Assembly: GCF_022809355.1 (NCBI RefSeq)
Contig: NZ_JAKZMM010000002.1
Coordinates: 1-64,000, forward strand
From: Parabacteroides faecalis
Lineage (GTDB): Bacteria > Bacteroidota > Bacteroidia > Bacteroidales > Tannerellaceae
Direction: 5' to 3'
DNA: 64,000 bases
Shown: positions 55,513 through 64,000 of the stretch, piece by piece
Layout: every line of letters starts with the position of its first letter
How positions within the stretch are numbered: the first letter of the stretch is position 1
Position numbers and translations under genes: made by a program
The notes under the pieces: model-generated
The model's input: the letters and a program-made list of their open reading frames with translations, nothing else
Databases searched by the model: none
What the model was told of the DNA's origin: nothing

Positions 55513-55929
55513 TCAGTTTCCCCGATAAGTAGAATATCCGAAAGGAGAAAGAGTTATCGGTACATGATAATGCTTATCATCCTTGATCTCGAACACCACT
55601 TCGATAAAAGGATAAAAAGAATCTTGCTGTTGTGCCTCAAAATAAGGAGCTGTTTCATACGTCAGCTTATAAATACCCTGATGATTGGTTCCATCTTCCG
55701 GCAAGAAGTCCTTTACCCGACCATTGATATCCGTTGTTTTCTCAGCTACCTGAATCCATGTATCAGTCTTAGTTTCCAACTTTGACAGGCGAATCTTTAC
55801 ATCTGCAGCCGGAGCTCCTTTATTAATATCTAAAATATGACTCGATAATTGATAAGAGACTTCTTGCCCCCAGCCGAACTGAGCCAACATAGCCAACGTT
55901 AGCATCATAAAAATCTTCTTCACACACAT
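55513..55929 (-). CDS. uraH: 5-hydroxyisourate hydrolase (transthyretin-like), secreted
   Basis: Hydrolyses 5-hydroxyisourate to OHCU after uricase in purine breakdown. A 138-residue protein with a signal peptide ending near residue 21 (GWGQ), so it is periplasmic. SSHILDINKGAPAADVKIRLSKL near 28-50 supplies the active-site His and Arg, and NHQGIYKLTYETAPYF near 83-98 is conserved. The C-terminal tetrapeptide is YRGN, whereas the family usually ends YRGS. No uricase or OHCU decarboxylase is seen in the window. It is monocistronic. Confidence 0.85.
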   Translation of the reverse strand: MCVKKIFMMLTLAMLAQFGWGQEVSYQLSSHILDINKGAPAADVKIRLSKLETKTDTWIQVAEKTTDINGRVKDFLPEDGTNHQGIYKLTYETAPYFEAQQQDSFYPFIEVVFEIKDDKHYHVPITLSPFGYSTYRGN

Positions 55930-56109
55930 AACTTTTACAATTAAAATAAACGGTTTAATAAATAATTCCAGGTAAGAATTTACAATCCACTCTCACAAGA
56001 AGAACAGAACGGGGGAATAAATAGTTATGTATTGAAGCGTTAATCTCTACTTAAAAGTCGTTATATCCAGAATTATTCTAACTTTGCGTACAGACTAATT
56101 ACAAAGATT

Positions 56110-57042
56110 ATGAACATCAAGAATAGCTTGACCGAATTGATTGGTCATACGCCGTTACTGGCTCTTCACCGTTGGGCGAAACAACAGCAATTGGTAGCCG
56201 AAATCGTTGCCAAAGTAGAATATTTCAATCCAGGAGGAAGTGTAAAAGATCGGGTTGCCCTTTCGATGATTACCGATGCCGAAGAAAAAGGATTGTTAAA
56301 GCCTGGCGCCCTCATCATCGAACCAACCAGTGGAAATACCGGTGTCGGATTAGCTTGGGTTGCTTCGGTAAAAGGATACAGATTAATTCTGACTATGCCC
56401 GAAACCATGAGCCTGGAACGCCGTAATTTACTGAAAGCTCTCGGAGCTGAACTAGTTCTCACCCCTGGAAGTGAAGGAATGGGCGGTGCCATCCGCAAGG
56501 CGCAGGAAATACAAGCGGCAACACCCGGTTCGTTGATCTTACAGCAGTTTGAGAATCCGGCCAATCCGCTTGCACATGAACGCACCACGGCCGAAGAAAT
56601 CTGGCAAGATACCGACGGAAAAATCGATATCTTTGTGGCCGCTGTCGGTACAGGCGGAACACTAACCGGAACAGCCCGCGGATTAAAGAAGAAGAATCCG
56701 AATATCCGGATCGTAGCTGTCGAACCAGCCGGATCACCCGTCCTATCCGGAGGAAAAGCCGGTCCACATAAAATACAAGGTATCGGAGCTGGATTCATTC
56801 CTAAGATTTTAGATACGAGTCTAATTGACCAAATTATTCCTGTTACCGACGAAGACGCCATGCGTACCAGTCGTGAATTATCTGCTACCGAAGGTTTATT
56901 GGTGGGTATATCATCCGGAGCTGCAGCTTTCGCCGCCCGAGAAATAGCAAAAGATGAAGCTAATCAGGGAAAACGCATTGTTGTTTTATTGCCTGATACC
57001 GGCGAACGTTATCTCTCTACGGAGTTGTTTCAACACACTTAA
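56110..57042 (+). CDS. cysK: Cysteine synthase A (O-acetylserine sulfhydrylase)
   Basis: A 310-residue PLP enzyme making L-cysteine from O-acetylserine and sulfide. The PLP lysine is in [12 protein letters not shown] near residue 45. The substrate loop is [12 protein letters not shown] near 71, the phosphate-binding glycine loop is [14 protein letters not shown] near 180, and [12 protein letters not shown] near 266 contains the PLP-N1 Ser. A TAACTTTG promoter box lies at 56079-56086 without a clear -33. Composition is the most GC-rich of the window (34 G/C in 60 at 56701-56760), in contrast with the next locus. Confidence 0.96.
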   Translation: MNIKNSLTELIGHTPLLALHRWAKQQQLVAEIVAKVEYFNPGGSVKDRVALSMITDAEEKGLLKPGALIIEPTSGNTGVGLAWVASVKGYRLILTMPETMSLERRNLLKALGAELVLTPGSEGMGGAIRKAQEIQAATPGSLILQQFENPANPLAHERTTAEEIWQDTDGKIDIFVAAVGTGGTLTGTARGLKKKNPNIRIVAVEPAGSPVLSGGKAGPHKIQGIGAGFIPKILDTSLIDQIIPVTDEDAMRTSRELSATEGLLVGISSGAAAFAAREIAKDEANQGKRIVVLLPDTGERYLSTELFQHT

Positions 57043-57088
57043 AAGATTAGAGGACTGTTTAACAGCTATATTTTCACCTACTTAAAAA

Positions 57089-57132
57089 GGAAATATGACA
57101 TGTGAATTCATCACAACACATATCATATTTCC
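57089..57132 (-). terminator. Terminator of the second PUL
   Basis: A 16-bp stem (57089-57104 with 57117-57132) has one G-U pair possible only on the minus-strand RNA, followed by a T run. It lies 38 bases beyond the GH stop codon. Confidence 0.75.
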
Positions 57133-57169
57133 CTTTGGGAATATATTGAAAATTTAATGATCTTGTATT

Positions 57170-58975
57170 CTATTTTGCAGTATAAACATAATTAAAACGT
57201 CCACCAGGAGCAACATCCCCATTTATATAAAAATCCATAATATTCCCTTCATCTTGTAAGTTATCACTCCATTTAAATTCAAAATCTAACTGATCAGTTA
57301 ACCCCAATATTGATTTTTCAACTTCAATCTCCAATCTATTCCCACTCACAACAAATTTTCCGTTTCCAATATTTGTCCACATCCATTTTCCTTTTATATT
57401 TTTTTCAATCGTAACCAATCCATTTTCTGGGGAAATACGATTAATGACCAAATCATATCCATACCAACCAGTCTGTTTGTTTCGATCAACATCAATAAAA
57501 AGGAGCATCCAATTTGGATCTTTAATTGAAGTCAAAGGTTGATCAGTTTCTACATAAAAATAAATATTTTTATTATCACGAGCTACTTTTGCTCCAATTA
57601 TATCATTTCTCCCAGTTTTATTTACGTAATAAGTATCATTTCGTCCTGGATGATCTCGATGCAAAGTATTTCCTCGATAAGAAGCAAAATAAGGCCTTAC
57701 ATCATCCCATTCTCCCTCTTTACCAATACAGATGGATTTTTGAGGAGATACAACATCCGGTTTAGAGACTCCTTTAAACCGTCTAACGTTATTCACTAAT
57801 TGTAAATAATAAACATCTCCTTTATCGCCCCACCCTTTGTTAGGCTCAATATCTCGACTACAATTCCAATTATATTGATCTACAAAAGAAAATGGTTTTC
57901 CAGTCCAACCATCTTTCTCTAGCCACATACCAGCTATGTATTCGTTCCATCCAGTTACAAAAATTAATTCTGGATCTAACCCAAGTGCATAATCCCACTG
58001 TTCTTGAAAATTCCAACCATACAAATAGCCATCAATTCGTGGATCAAACCCTTTAGTCTCAGTATAATTACGACCATATGCATTAGGCAAATTAAATGCA
58101 CTACAATGCCCTTTACTTTCAGGATTAGTATTTTGAGCGACACCAACAGTTACTTCTTCATAACCGCCTGTTGTTTTAACATATCCATGCTGAGGATACA
58201 CTTCTAACCATCCCCACTGATCGTTACGAGTAGGTCCATTCACGTAATCAGGTTGTCCAGGACGGAATGTAAAAAATTGAGCGATCTCTTGGTCAATTGG
58301 GTCATTGGTTAAATTATCTGGATAAGCCATGATACAAGGTTTTCCTTTCCAATTAAACCATAAATTTTTATAACGTCCCGTCTTATAAATATCTTCATAC
58401 AATTTTCTTAAAGAAACCAAAGAATTGGGTACAGCCCCAAAAGGGAGCATAAATGCTATTTTAGGAACTTTTACTCCATCCTTCATAGCAGATTCCCAAG
58501 TTTTCATTAAAATCTCATAAGAATCTTTCCAAGTAAATGAACCATTTGTACAATCGAAAAAGACCGCATCTATACCGGCATCAGCCAACAATTCTGCATG
58601 TTTACGAAGAACCCATGGATCCGTAGTGCGATAATATCCCATCAAGGGTTGTTCCCAATAGAAAAAACCAGGTTTTTTATCGCCCCATGCCGGATGATTA
58701 TAATCTGCCATAGCTTCCGGATATTGACGAACTATTTCCGTAATATTTTTAACAGGGTAATTTGTATCATCACTCCCCTGGTGCCATGTCCAGTAAAAAA
58801 TCGCAACATATTTATTCTCCCTTTTTGCCAATGCTTCTGAATAATCTATGACCTTACGTCCTAAAGCATCAGTGGCAGCCCATTGATCACTATTCACCAA
58901 CTGTTGGGATTGCATATTTATATACATTCCACAACAACATAATATACATATTATTCTCTTAAATAACTCTTTCAT
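57170..58975 (-). CDS. GH71/GH99-like glycoside hydrolase with CBM9-like C-terminus (copy 1)
   Basis: A 601-residue exported protein. The start is the ATG at 58975, which overlaps the upstream stop in ATGA; the longer frame would need TTG. A signal peptide ends near residue 24. The catalytic-type barrel (about 25-385) includes YVAIFYWTWHQG near 57, LADAGIDAVFFDCTNGSF near 130 and LIFVTGWNEYIAGMWLE near 338, the WNE motif being the likely active-site Glu. The C-terminal region (about 430-600) has a CBM9/DOMON-like beta domain (FIDVDRNKQTGWYGYDLVINR). The next gene upstream is a close homologue. AT-rich (15 G/C in 60 at 57541-57600). Confidence 0.75.
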   Translation of the reverse strand: MKELFKRIICILCCCGMYINMQSQQLVNSDQWAATDALGRKVIDYSEALAKRENKYVAIFYWTWHQGSDDTNYPVKNITEIVRQYPEAMADYNHPAWGDKKPGFFYWEQPLMGYYRTTDPWVLRKHAELLADAGIDAVFFDCTNGSFTWKDSYEILMKTWESAMKDGVKVPKIAFMLPFGAVPNSLVSLRKLYEDIYKTGRYKNLWFNWKGKPCIMAYPDNLTNDPIDQEIAQFFTFRPGQPDYVNGPTRNDQWGWLEVYPQHGYVKTTGGYEEVTVGVAQNTNPESKGHCSAFNLPNAYGRNYTETKGFDPRIDGYLYGWNFQEQWDYALGLDPELIFVTGWNEYIAGMWLEKDGWTGKPFSFVDQYNWNCSRDIEPNKGWGDKGDVYYLQLVNNVRRFKGVSKPDVVSPQKSICIGKEGEWDDVRPYFASYRGNTLHRDHPGRNDTYYVNKTGRNDIIGAKVARDNKNIYFYVETDQPLTSIKDPNWMLLFIDVDRNKQTGWYGYDLVINRISPENGLVTIEKNIKGKWMWTNIGNGKFVVSGNRLEIEVEKSILGLTDQLDFEFKWSDNLQDEGNIMDFYINGDVAPGGRFNYVYTAK

Positions 58976-61002
58976 CTTTTCCAAATATAACGATAATTAA
59001 AACGACGATTGGGAGCTGCGTCCCCTTCAATAAAAGCAATAGGATCAATTAATTCAGTAGCTGGATTATCCGCCCATTTGAAATCCAAAACAAAAGAATC
59101 ATCTTTAAGTCCCAATAAATCCCGATCAATTGCTAATTCCATACATTTATTCCCTTTTCTATAAGCAATATCTCCAACATTCATCCAAGAGTCTGATTTA
59201 TGATCATATTTCATTATAGTTGTTTTCTGTCCATCTATAACATGTTTATTAATCAAATAATCATAACCATACCAACCTGTTTCCACGTTTTTATCAACAT
59301 CAATAAACAACATCATCCAATTTTCATCATTAAAATCCGTTAAGATATCAGCCGTTTCCACAAAAAAATAAATATTATCTTCATCTACAGCAACCTTTGA
59401 ACATATAATATCGTTACGTCCAGTTGTATCTATATATTGATAACCTCCATATCCTTTATAATTTCTATGGACAATATCACCTCTTGTATCTCGATATTCT
59501 ACCAAAACATCTTCCCAATCTTTAAATGATCCATCGATTTTTATATTGACAAATCCCTTGCATTCAGGGATACTTCGAACTCCCTTATAACGACGAATAT
59601 TTTGAACCATTTGCATGTAATAATTATCAGTATATCCGCCTTTCATCGGTTGAATCGTACGATTAAATTCTGCATTATATTGATCAACAAAATAAAAATT
59701 ACTTTTCCGATTCAAAAATGTAGTTGGCCCAGGAGACTCAGAGCCAGGAGCCTTTCCTCCAACATATTTACCCGCAGTCCACTCGTTCCAATCGTTTAAA
59801 AATAAAAAATCCGGATCATTTGCCAATGCTTCATCCCATCTTTGCTGAAAATAAATGCCATAAGCTGTAGGATTATTTACCGTTTTCCCTAACCAAGGGA
59901 CATAGGAAGAAAGTGGCATGTCGTATTCATTCAACTTTGGCTCTTTATTTTCTCGAGTCCAAGATTTACCAACAACCGAAATTGGATGCTGAGCAGGAGT
60001 AACAGCCATTTGTTCCTTCAGACCTTTGTGAGTTGCTACTAAATCTGCTGGATTTAACAGACAAACACGATCATCTCCCAAATCATAACCAAAACTCCAA
60101 TTATCTTCAGTACCGACATAACGTTCTCCTGCCCATTCATAATATCCCCACCACATATTGCGTAACGTAAAAAAATCTTTTACTTCTTGTGTATAATCAG
60201 TATAAAATTCGTCTACATAATCTTTATCTAGGTAATGTTGGTGTGTTGGATCTGTCAAAGCTTTCGGATCATAATGTGGATTGGGATTTTTTACCCCTCC
60301 ACCATTTGCATCTACAAAAGGTTTGCTATTATATAACAATAAAGGCTTACTATCCCAATAAAACCATAAGTCTTTATATTTTCCTTCTTTATATATTTTG
60401 TCATATAAATCTTGAACAACGGTAATCACTGGGCCATTAAATGCCCAAAAACAGAATTGAGGAACTTTGTTACCTTCTTCTTTCATCTTAAGCATCGTAG
60501 AAAATAAAGCCTCCCATTCATCCCAATAACGGACAGCATTGGTTACATCCAGGACTAATACATCTACTCCAGCATCAGCTAACATAGAAATATCTTTCTG
60601 AATAACATATGTGTCACGACTTAAGAAATAGCCTAACTCAGGCTCACCCCAATGATATGAGCTTTCAGTCCATACAGGATTTGTACCATCGAGCCTTGCC
60701 ATAGGATCCTCTCGCAAAACCTTAGTAACATCACCGTTATAAGGAGCTCTTAAATTAGCTAATCCATCAGAATGCCAAGTGATATAAAAAATTCCTACGA
60801 CTCTACGTTTATCCGTCTTTACTTCCCCAACATCTTCTTGTTCAGGCATAGTTCTTCCTAAAGCATCAGTTGCAACCCATGTATCTGAATAAATATCCCA
60901 CTCAAGATTATCAGATATCATTCCTATATTCTTCCGACTACTACAGGCCATCAACAAACTTTCCAAAAGAATACCCAAGACAACCCATTTAATATATTTC
61001 AT
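58972..61002 (-). CDS. GH71/GH99-like lipoprotein with CBM9-like C-terminus (copy 2)
   Basis: A 676-residue lipoprotein (lipobox LLMAC near residue 20) homologous to the gene that follows it. VVGIFYITWHSDGLANLRAP near 67, LADAGVDVLVLDVTNAVRYWDEW near 170 and FLFLNDWNEWTAGKYVGG near 420 define the same barrel and WNE motif. The C-terminus carries the same FIDVDKNVETGWYGYDYLINK module. The pair overlaps by ATGA, pointing to translational coupling. An acetylated or alpha-linked glycan as substrate is only inferred. Confidence 0.75.
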   Translation of the reverse strand: MKYIKWVVLGILLESLLMACSSRKNIGMISDNLEWDIYSDTWVATDALGRTMPEQEDVGEVKTDKRRVVGIFYITWHSDGLANLRAPYNGDVTKVLREDPMARLDGTNPVWTESSYHWGEPELGYFLSRDTYVIQKDISMLADAGVDVLVLDVTNAVRYWDEWEALFSTMLKMKEEGNKVPQFCFWAFNGPVITVVQDLYDKIYKEGKYKDLWFYWDSKPLLLYNSKPFVDANGGGVKNPNPHYDPKALTDPTHQHYLDKDYVDEFYTDYTQEVKDFFTLRNMWWGYYEWAGERYVGTEDNWSFGYDLGDDRVCLLNPADLVATHKGLKEQMAVTPAQHPISVVGKSWTRENKEPKLNEYDMPLSSYVPWLGKTVNNPTAYGIYFQQRWDEALANDPDFLFLNDWNEWTAGKYVGGKAPGSESPGPTTFLNRKSNFYFVDQYNAEFNRTIQPMKGGYTDNYYMQMVQNIRRYKGVRSIPECKGFVNIKIDGSFKDWEDVLVEYRDTRGDIVHRNYKGYGGYQYIDTTGRNDIICSKVAVDEDNIYFFVETADILTDFNDENWMMLFIDVDKNVETGWYGYDYLINKHVIDGQKTTIMKYDHKSDSWMNVGDIAYRKGNKCMELAIDRDLLGLKDDSFVLDFKWADNPATELIDPIAFIEGDAAPNRRFNYRYIWKR

Positions 61003-61079
61003 AATTCATCTTTCCTTAATTTATTATTTTACTATTCCAAACATGATCAATTCTACAAAAATCTCCTTTACATAAATTT

Positions 61080-61123
61080 AGCGAAGAGGCTATAAGTTAG
61101 TACAACTTACGCCCTCCTTCGCT
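61080..61123 (-). other. Intergenic hairpin between the Fn3-like lipoprotein and the GH pair
   Basis: AGCGAAG (61080-61086) pairs with CTTCGCT (61117-61123), and inner ATAAGTT/AACTTAC arms nearly pair. On the minus strand the following bases (TAAATTTATG) are AT-rich without a full T run, so it may be a partial terminator or an mRNA processing hairpin in the PUL transcript. Confidence 0.45.
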
Positions 61124-61133
61124 TTATTTTACA

Positions 61134-62228
61134 CTATTCAAAATGTATATTCTTTAATTTAATAGTTAAACCAGCTTTTGTACCAAGATCAAATCTCATA
61201 AAGTCACCAGCATTACCCATCCAAGAATGCTGAGCCATAGCCTCGGTATAATCGTATCGGAATGTTTGCCACTCTCCTGTATTATTTTCAGGCACTTCTA
61301 CTGAAGTAGAACGTCCTCCTGCAGCACCCCCACCTGCATCACACCAGAACAACTCTAAAGTAAAGGATTCTGTCGATTGATAACGAAATACCAATACTTT
61401 TCCTGCGATTGAATTGTGCATACCATAACAATTAATATTTGGATCACCCCCAAAGGTAACAAAAGTATATTCATACACATTATCTGGATTATCTTGGGTA
61501 AATGATACCTGATTAGCACCTGTTCCAAAAGTAATATAATCCACATCGTCATATACTATATCATCTGGATCAATGAGAGGAGTTACCTCAAAAGTATGAG
61601 GATCTGTCTCACCTTCATCCCCATCATTTTTGGCCACAATAGTCAAAACCGTAGTTTTTGTTATTCCTGCTAAAACATAACTACCAGTAACACCAGCATC
61701 AATTTCTACTTCTATGTTCTCCCCTTCCCTATTAACATAAAAAACTTTTAACTTTACAGAAACTCCTGTTTCATTCACCCAAGAAATCCTTGCCCCAGAA
61801 GATATTGGATCTACTGTAATAGTTTCAATAACATAATTCATTGCTTCTTGAGTATTTTGAGGTATACCAGATATTTCAACTGCAGATGAAATTACTCCAG
61901 AATAACCAACTGAACGTAAATTAAACACATGCTCATTCGTATCGGTAAATCCTCCTACAGTTGTTTCACCCAAGCCATCTTCATTTATATCATATTTACT
62001 AACTTTCTTCCTTACTTCCTTTCCTCCTGAATCTTTATATGTAATTAAAACATAATAAAAATCCTCATTATCTGGGTTCTCCCAATTCAAAATAACAGAT
62101 CCAATAAAAGAAGTACTAGTAACATTCGATACAGGTTCTATTTTAGAATCATTTTTCCCATCATCCTCAGTACATGAAAAAATGGAGATAAGTAAAAATG
62201 AAATCAGAAATGCAATATTTTTTTTCAT
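61134..62228 (-). CDS. Fn3/DUF4959-like PUL surface lipoprotein
   Basis: A 364-residue lipoprotein: signal peptide ending at LLISIFSC near residue 19, followed by TEDDGKND, an acidic export signal. The N-terminal domain (about 30-125) is fibronectin-III-like (SVILNWENPDNEDFYYVLITYKDSGGKE). A second such domain is near 130-215, and the C-terminal 150 residues are a beta-rich region (SWMGNAGDFMRFDLGTKAGLTIKLKNIHFE) of the kind found in surface glycan-binding proteins. It follows susD and takes the place of SusE/F in the locus. The ligand is unknown. Confidence 0.6.
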   Translation of the reverse strand: MKKNIAFLISFLLISIFSCTEDDGKNDSKIEPVSNVTSTSFIGSVILNWENPDNEDFYYVLITYKDSGGKEVRKKVSKYDINEDGLGETTVGGFTDTNEHVFNLRSVGYSGVISSAVEISGIPQNTQEAMNYVIETITVDPISSGARISWVNETGVSVKLKVFYVNREGENIEVEIDAGVTGSYVLAGITKTTVLTIVAKNDGDEGETDPHTFEVTPLIDPDDIVYDDVDYITFGTGANQVSFTQDNPDNVYEYTFVTFGGDPNINCYGMHNSIAGKVLVFRYQSTESFTLELFWCDAGGGAAGGRSTSVEVPENNTGEWQTFRYDYTEAMAQHSWMGNAGDFMRFDLGTKAGLTIKLKNIHFE

Positions 62229-62249
62229 ACTACTTATTCTTTTTATTAA

Positions 62250-64000
62250 TTACCATCCTAAATTTTGCCAATCATCACCAGTTAATCTCTCCATTTTATC
62301 AACTTCAGTAACATCTAATGGATAAAATAGATAACGATCTTCATAAGAAGCACGATCATTAAAACGAAAACGCTGATAACTCAAAGAACCATCTTCTTTT
62401 CGTACAATACGCATACCTGTTACAAAACGCTCCGTTTCACTCAGAATCTTCCAACGACGCACATCAAAGTAACGCAAAATTTCCATCGCATATTCTATAC
62501 GACGTTCATTACGATATTTCTTCTGAAATTCATCTGCACTCATGCCTGATTCAAATCTAGGCATTCCCACACGAGCTCTAACCACATTAATTGCATCACA
62601 TGCACTCAACGAAATGCCATTACCCAAATCAATTTGTTTGTCAGGGCCATAAACCTGATAAGCTGTTTCTGCAAAATTATAATATAGTTCAGGTAAACGG
62701 AAAATACGCATGTATCCATCTGAATTACTATATCGATTAGAATTAAAATGTGCATACTTATGCATATAGTATCCTGTTCGTGTATACATCTTACTTGTCG
62801 TAGATATACCTTCAGTTCCCCCCTCGAATGTTTCTATTTTCTGATCGCTTGAACCATCTAATTTGCGAAGTGCCCCATTATAATAAATAGTTGCATAAAA
62901 ACGAGGGTCACGACCTTCATATGGATTATTTTCATCATATCCCGAATTAGGATTAATAATAGGCTTCAAATGATCTACATCGTCATAGCCTAAAATAGGG
63001 GCTAATCCATTGGCCATTTCATAAGCATCTACCAAATCCTGAGTAGGACATGGACCAGCTTTAGTCATACCTTCAGTCGTAGGCAATCCAGCATCCGACC
63101 ATGCGCTAACTTGAGTTCCACCATAAATTGTTTCTTTATCAGTAGCTCCTAAATCATTGGGATTATACAAAAAATAATATGCATATGCATTATGATAATC
63201 ATCGGTTGTAGTAAACAAAGTATACCCATGATTTAAACACTGTGATAATGCGTCTCCAGTAATTTGAACTGCTTGTTCTATAGTAAAAGTACCGTCATCA
63301 AATAATGGACTTACGGCAAATGTAATAGCCTGTGACTTTATTGCATAAGCAACTGCTCGAGTCATCATATTCCACTGATTGCTCATCATTCGCCATGGAA
63401 AATCTTCACTTTCAGCAGTTGCTAATGCCGTATCACAATCCGACAATATTTGTGTAACAATTTCACCTATTGAAGCCTTTTTATCTTGAGCATAATCATA
63501 ATCTGCAGACCTGGATTCTAAAACTAAAGGAACTTGTCCATAACGCTTAAAAAGCTCTAAATAATAAAATGCCCGTAAAACATAAGCCTGAGCTTTCCAG
63601 CCTATTTTTTCCGCATCTGTAACGTAAGCCGTGGCTTCATCAATATTAGCTATAAAAACATTACAACGACGAATTCCTTGATAATAATTTCCCCATGGAG
63701 AACCATCTAAAATATAAGAAGCAAAATTCGTTGCATTTACTCCTCCATTATACCAATAATCATATCGTGAACCAGGAGTAATATCATCACTATCTTCTGC
63801 ATCATCTGTAAATGAACCTGCTTCTAAATAAGGGCTTGGCAAAAATCCATAACAACCATTTAAATAGCCACGAGTACGATTTCTGTCAGTAAAAACCTCA
63901 GCCATCGTAATAGATCCGTCAGACTTTAAATCCAAATCATCATTACAAGAGGTTACAAATAGCTCGCTAACCAACAATAAGGAAAAAAATATAAATTTAT
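62250..64000 (-). CDS. SusD/RagB family lipoprotein (third copy, partial at its 5' end)
   Basis: Reading back from the lipobox (FVTSC near 63950) the frame stays open to the end of the window without an ATG (preceding codons KFIFFSLLLVSEL), so the start lies just outside. The visible protein has the SusD N-terminus NDDLDLKSDGSITMAEVFTDRNRTRGYLNGCYGF, the TPR-region hallmark WKAQAYVLRAFYYLELFKRYGQVPLV and the C-terminal ERRIEYAMEILRYFDVRRWKI block. A susC is expected upstream beyond the window. The Fn3-like lipoprotein follows after 21 bases. Confidence 0.92.
   Translation of the reverse strand, partial: KFIFFSLLLVSELFVTSCNDDLDLKSDGSITMAEVFTDRNRTRGYLNGCYGFLPSPYLEAGSFTDDAEDSDDITPGSRYDYWYNGGVNATNFASYILDGSPWGNYYQGIRRCNVFIANIDEATAYVTDAEKIGWKAQAYVLRAFYYLELFKRYGQVPLVLESRSADYDYAQDKKASIGEIVTQILSDCDTALATAESEDFPWRMMSNQWNMMTRAVAYAIKSQAITFAVSPLFDDGTFTIEQAVQITGDALSQCLNHGYTLFTTTDDYHNAYAYYFLYNPNDLGATDKETIYGGTQVSAWSDAGLPTTEGMTKAGPCPTQDLVDAYEMANGLAPILGYDDVDHLKPIINPNSGYDENNPYEGRDPRFYATIYYNGALRKLDGSSDQKIETFEGGTEGISTTSKMYTRTGYYMHKYAHFNSNRYSNSDGYMRIFRLPELYYNFAETAYQVYGPDKQIDLGNGISLSACDAINVVRARVGMPRFESGMSADEFQKKYRNERRIEYAMEILRYFDVRRWKILSETERFVTGMRIVRKEDGSLSYQRFRFNDRASYEDRYLFYPLDVTEVDKMERLTGDDWQNLGW

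Overview
The window reads as a chromosomal segment from a Bacteroidales bacterium, most likely Parabacteroides or a close relative (inference). Support comes from SusC/SusD polysaccharide-utilisation loci (PULs), FecR/ECF-sigma regulation, promoters of the Bacteroidota type (TTTG, about 19-20 bases, then TAnnTTTG), an N-succinylornithine-type carbamoyltransferase and a B12-dependent methylmalonyl-CoA mutase pathway.

Layout. 1-500: the 3' end of an IS3-type transposase and a nested terminator. 0.5-3 kb: MATE exporter, YgbA-like protein and a small zinc-peptidase-like protein. 3-21 kb: a PUL with a WbsX/GH99-like protein, GH78 rhamnosidase, SusD, STN-type SusC, FecR, GH29 fucosidase, a second SusD/SusC pair and an ECF sigma factor. 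The sigma gene is separated from fecR by about 7 kb, and the first susC looks mosaic: a normal-composition 5' part joined to an AT-rich remainder. 21-30 kb: a PurF-like protein without its N-terminal Cys, a phosphodiesterase-alkaline phosphatase fusion, a compact SRP RNA-tRNA-Thr unit, an FMN reductase, an Rpn-type nuclease, argF', an AMP-binding acyl-CoA ligase with its cupin regulator, and DUF3467. 30.6-30.8 kb: a candidate small RNA with its own promoter and terminator. 31-45.5 kb: the information-processing cluster on the minus strand (rpsU, xerC, raiA; then tRNA-Thr-Tyr-Gly-Thr, tuf, tRNA-Trp, secE, nusG, rplKAJL, rpoB, rpoC). The tRNA-tuf-secE order matches the E. coli arrangement. 45.9-54.5 kb: two DUF1573 proteins, meaB, a shortened DUF1848 gene, tRNA-Glu, mutA-mutB (propionate/succinate interconversion) and two very small membrane ORFs. 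54.6-57 kb: a lipoprotein, a secreted hydroxyisourate hydrolase and cysK. 57.2-64 kb: a second, AT-rich PUL (two tandem GH71/99-like proteins, a Fn3-like lipoprotein and a SusD that runs off the window).

The most unusual unexplained structure is a pair of intergenic arrays at 20.86-20.94 kb and 48.91-49.00 kb. Each holds four degenerate palindromes (TTCAC-n4-GTGAA type) whose centres are exactly 22 bases apart, joined by TTAATTAA-like linkers. They are not CRISPR arrays and I do not recognise them. Other points to check are the susC breakpoint, the split sigma/anti-sigma pair and the candidate sRNA upstream of the DUF3467 gene.
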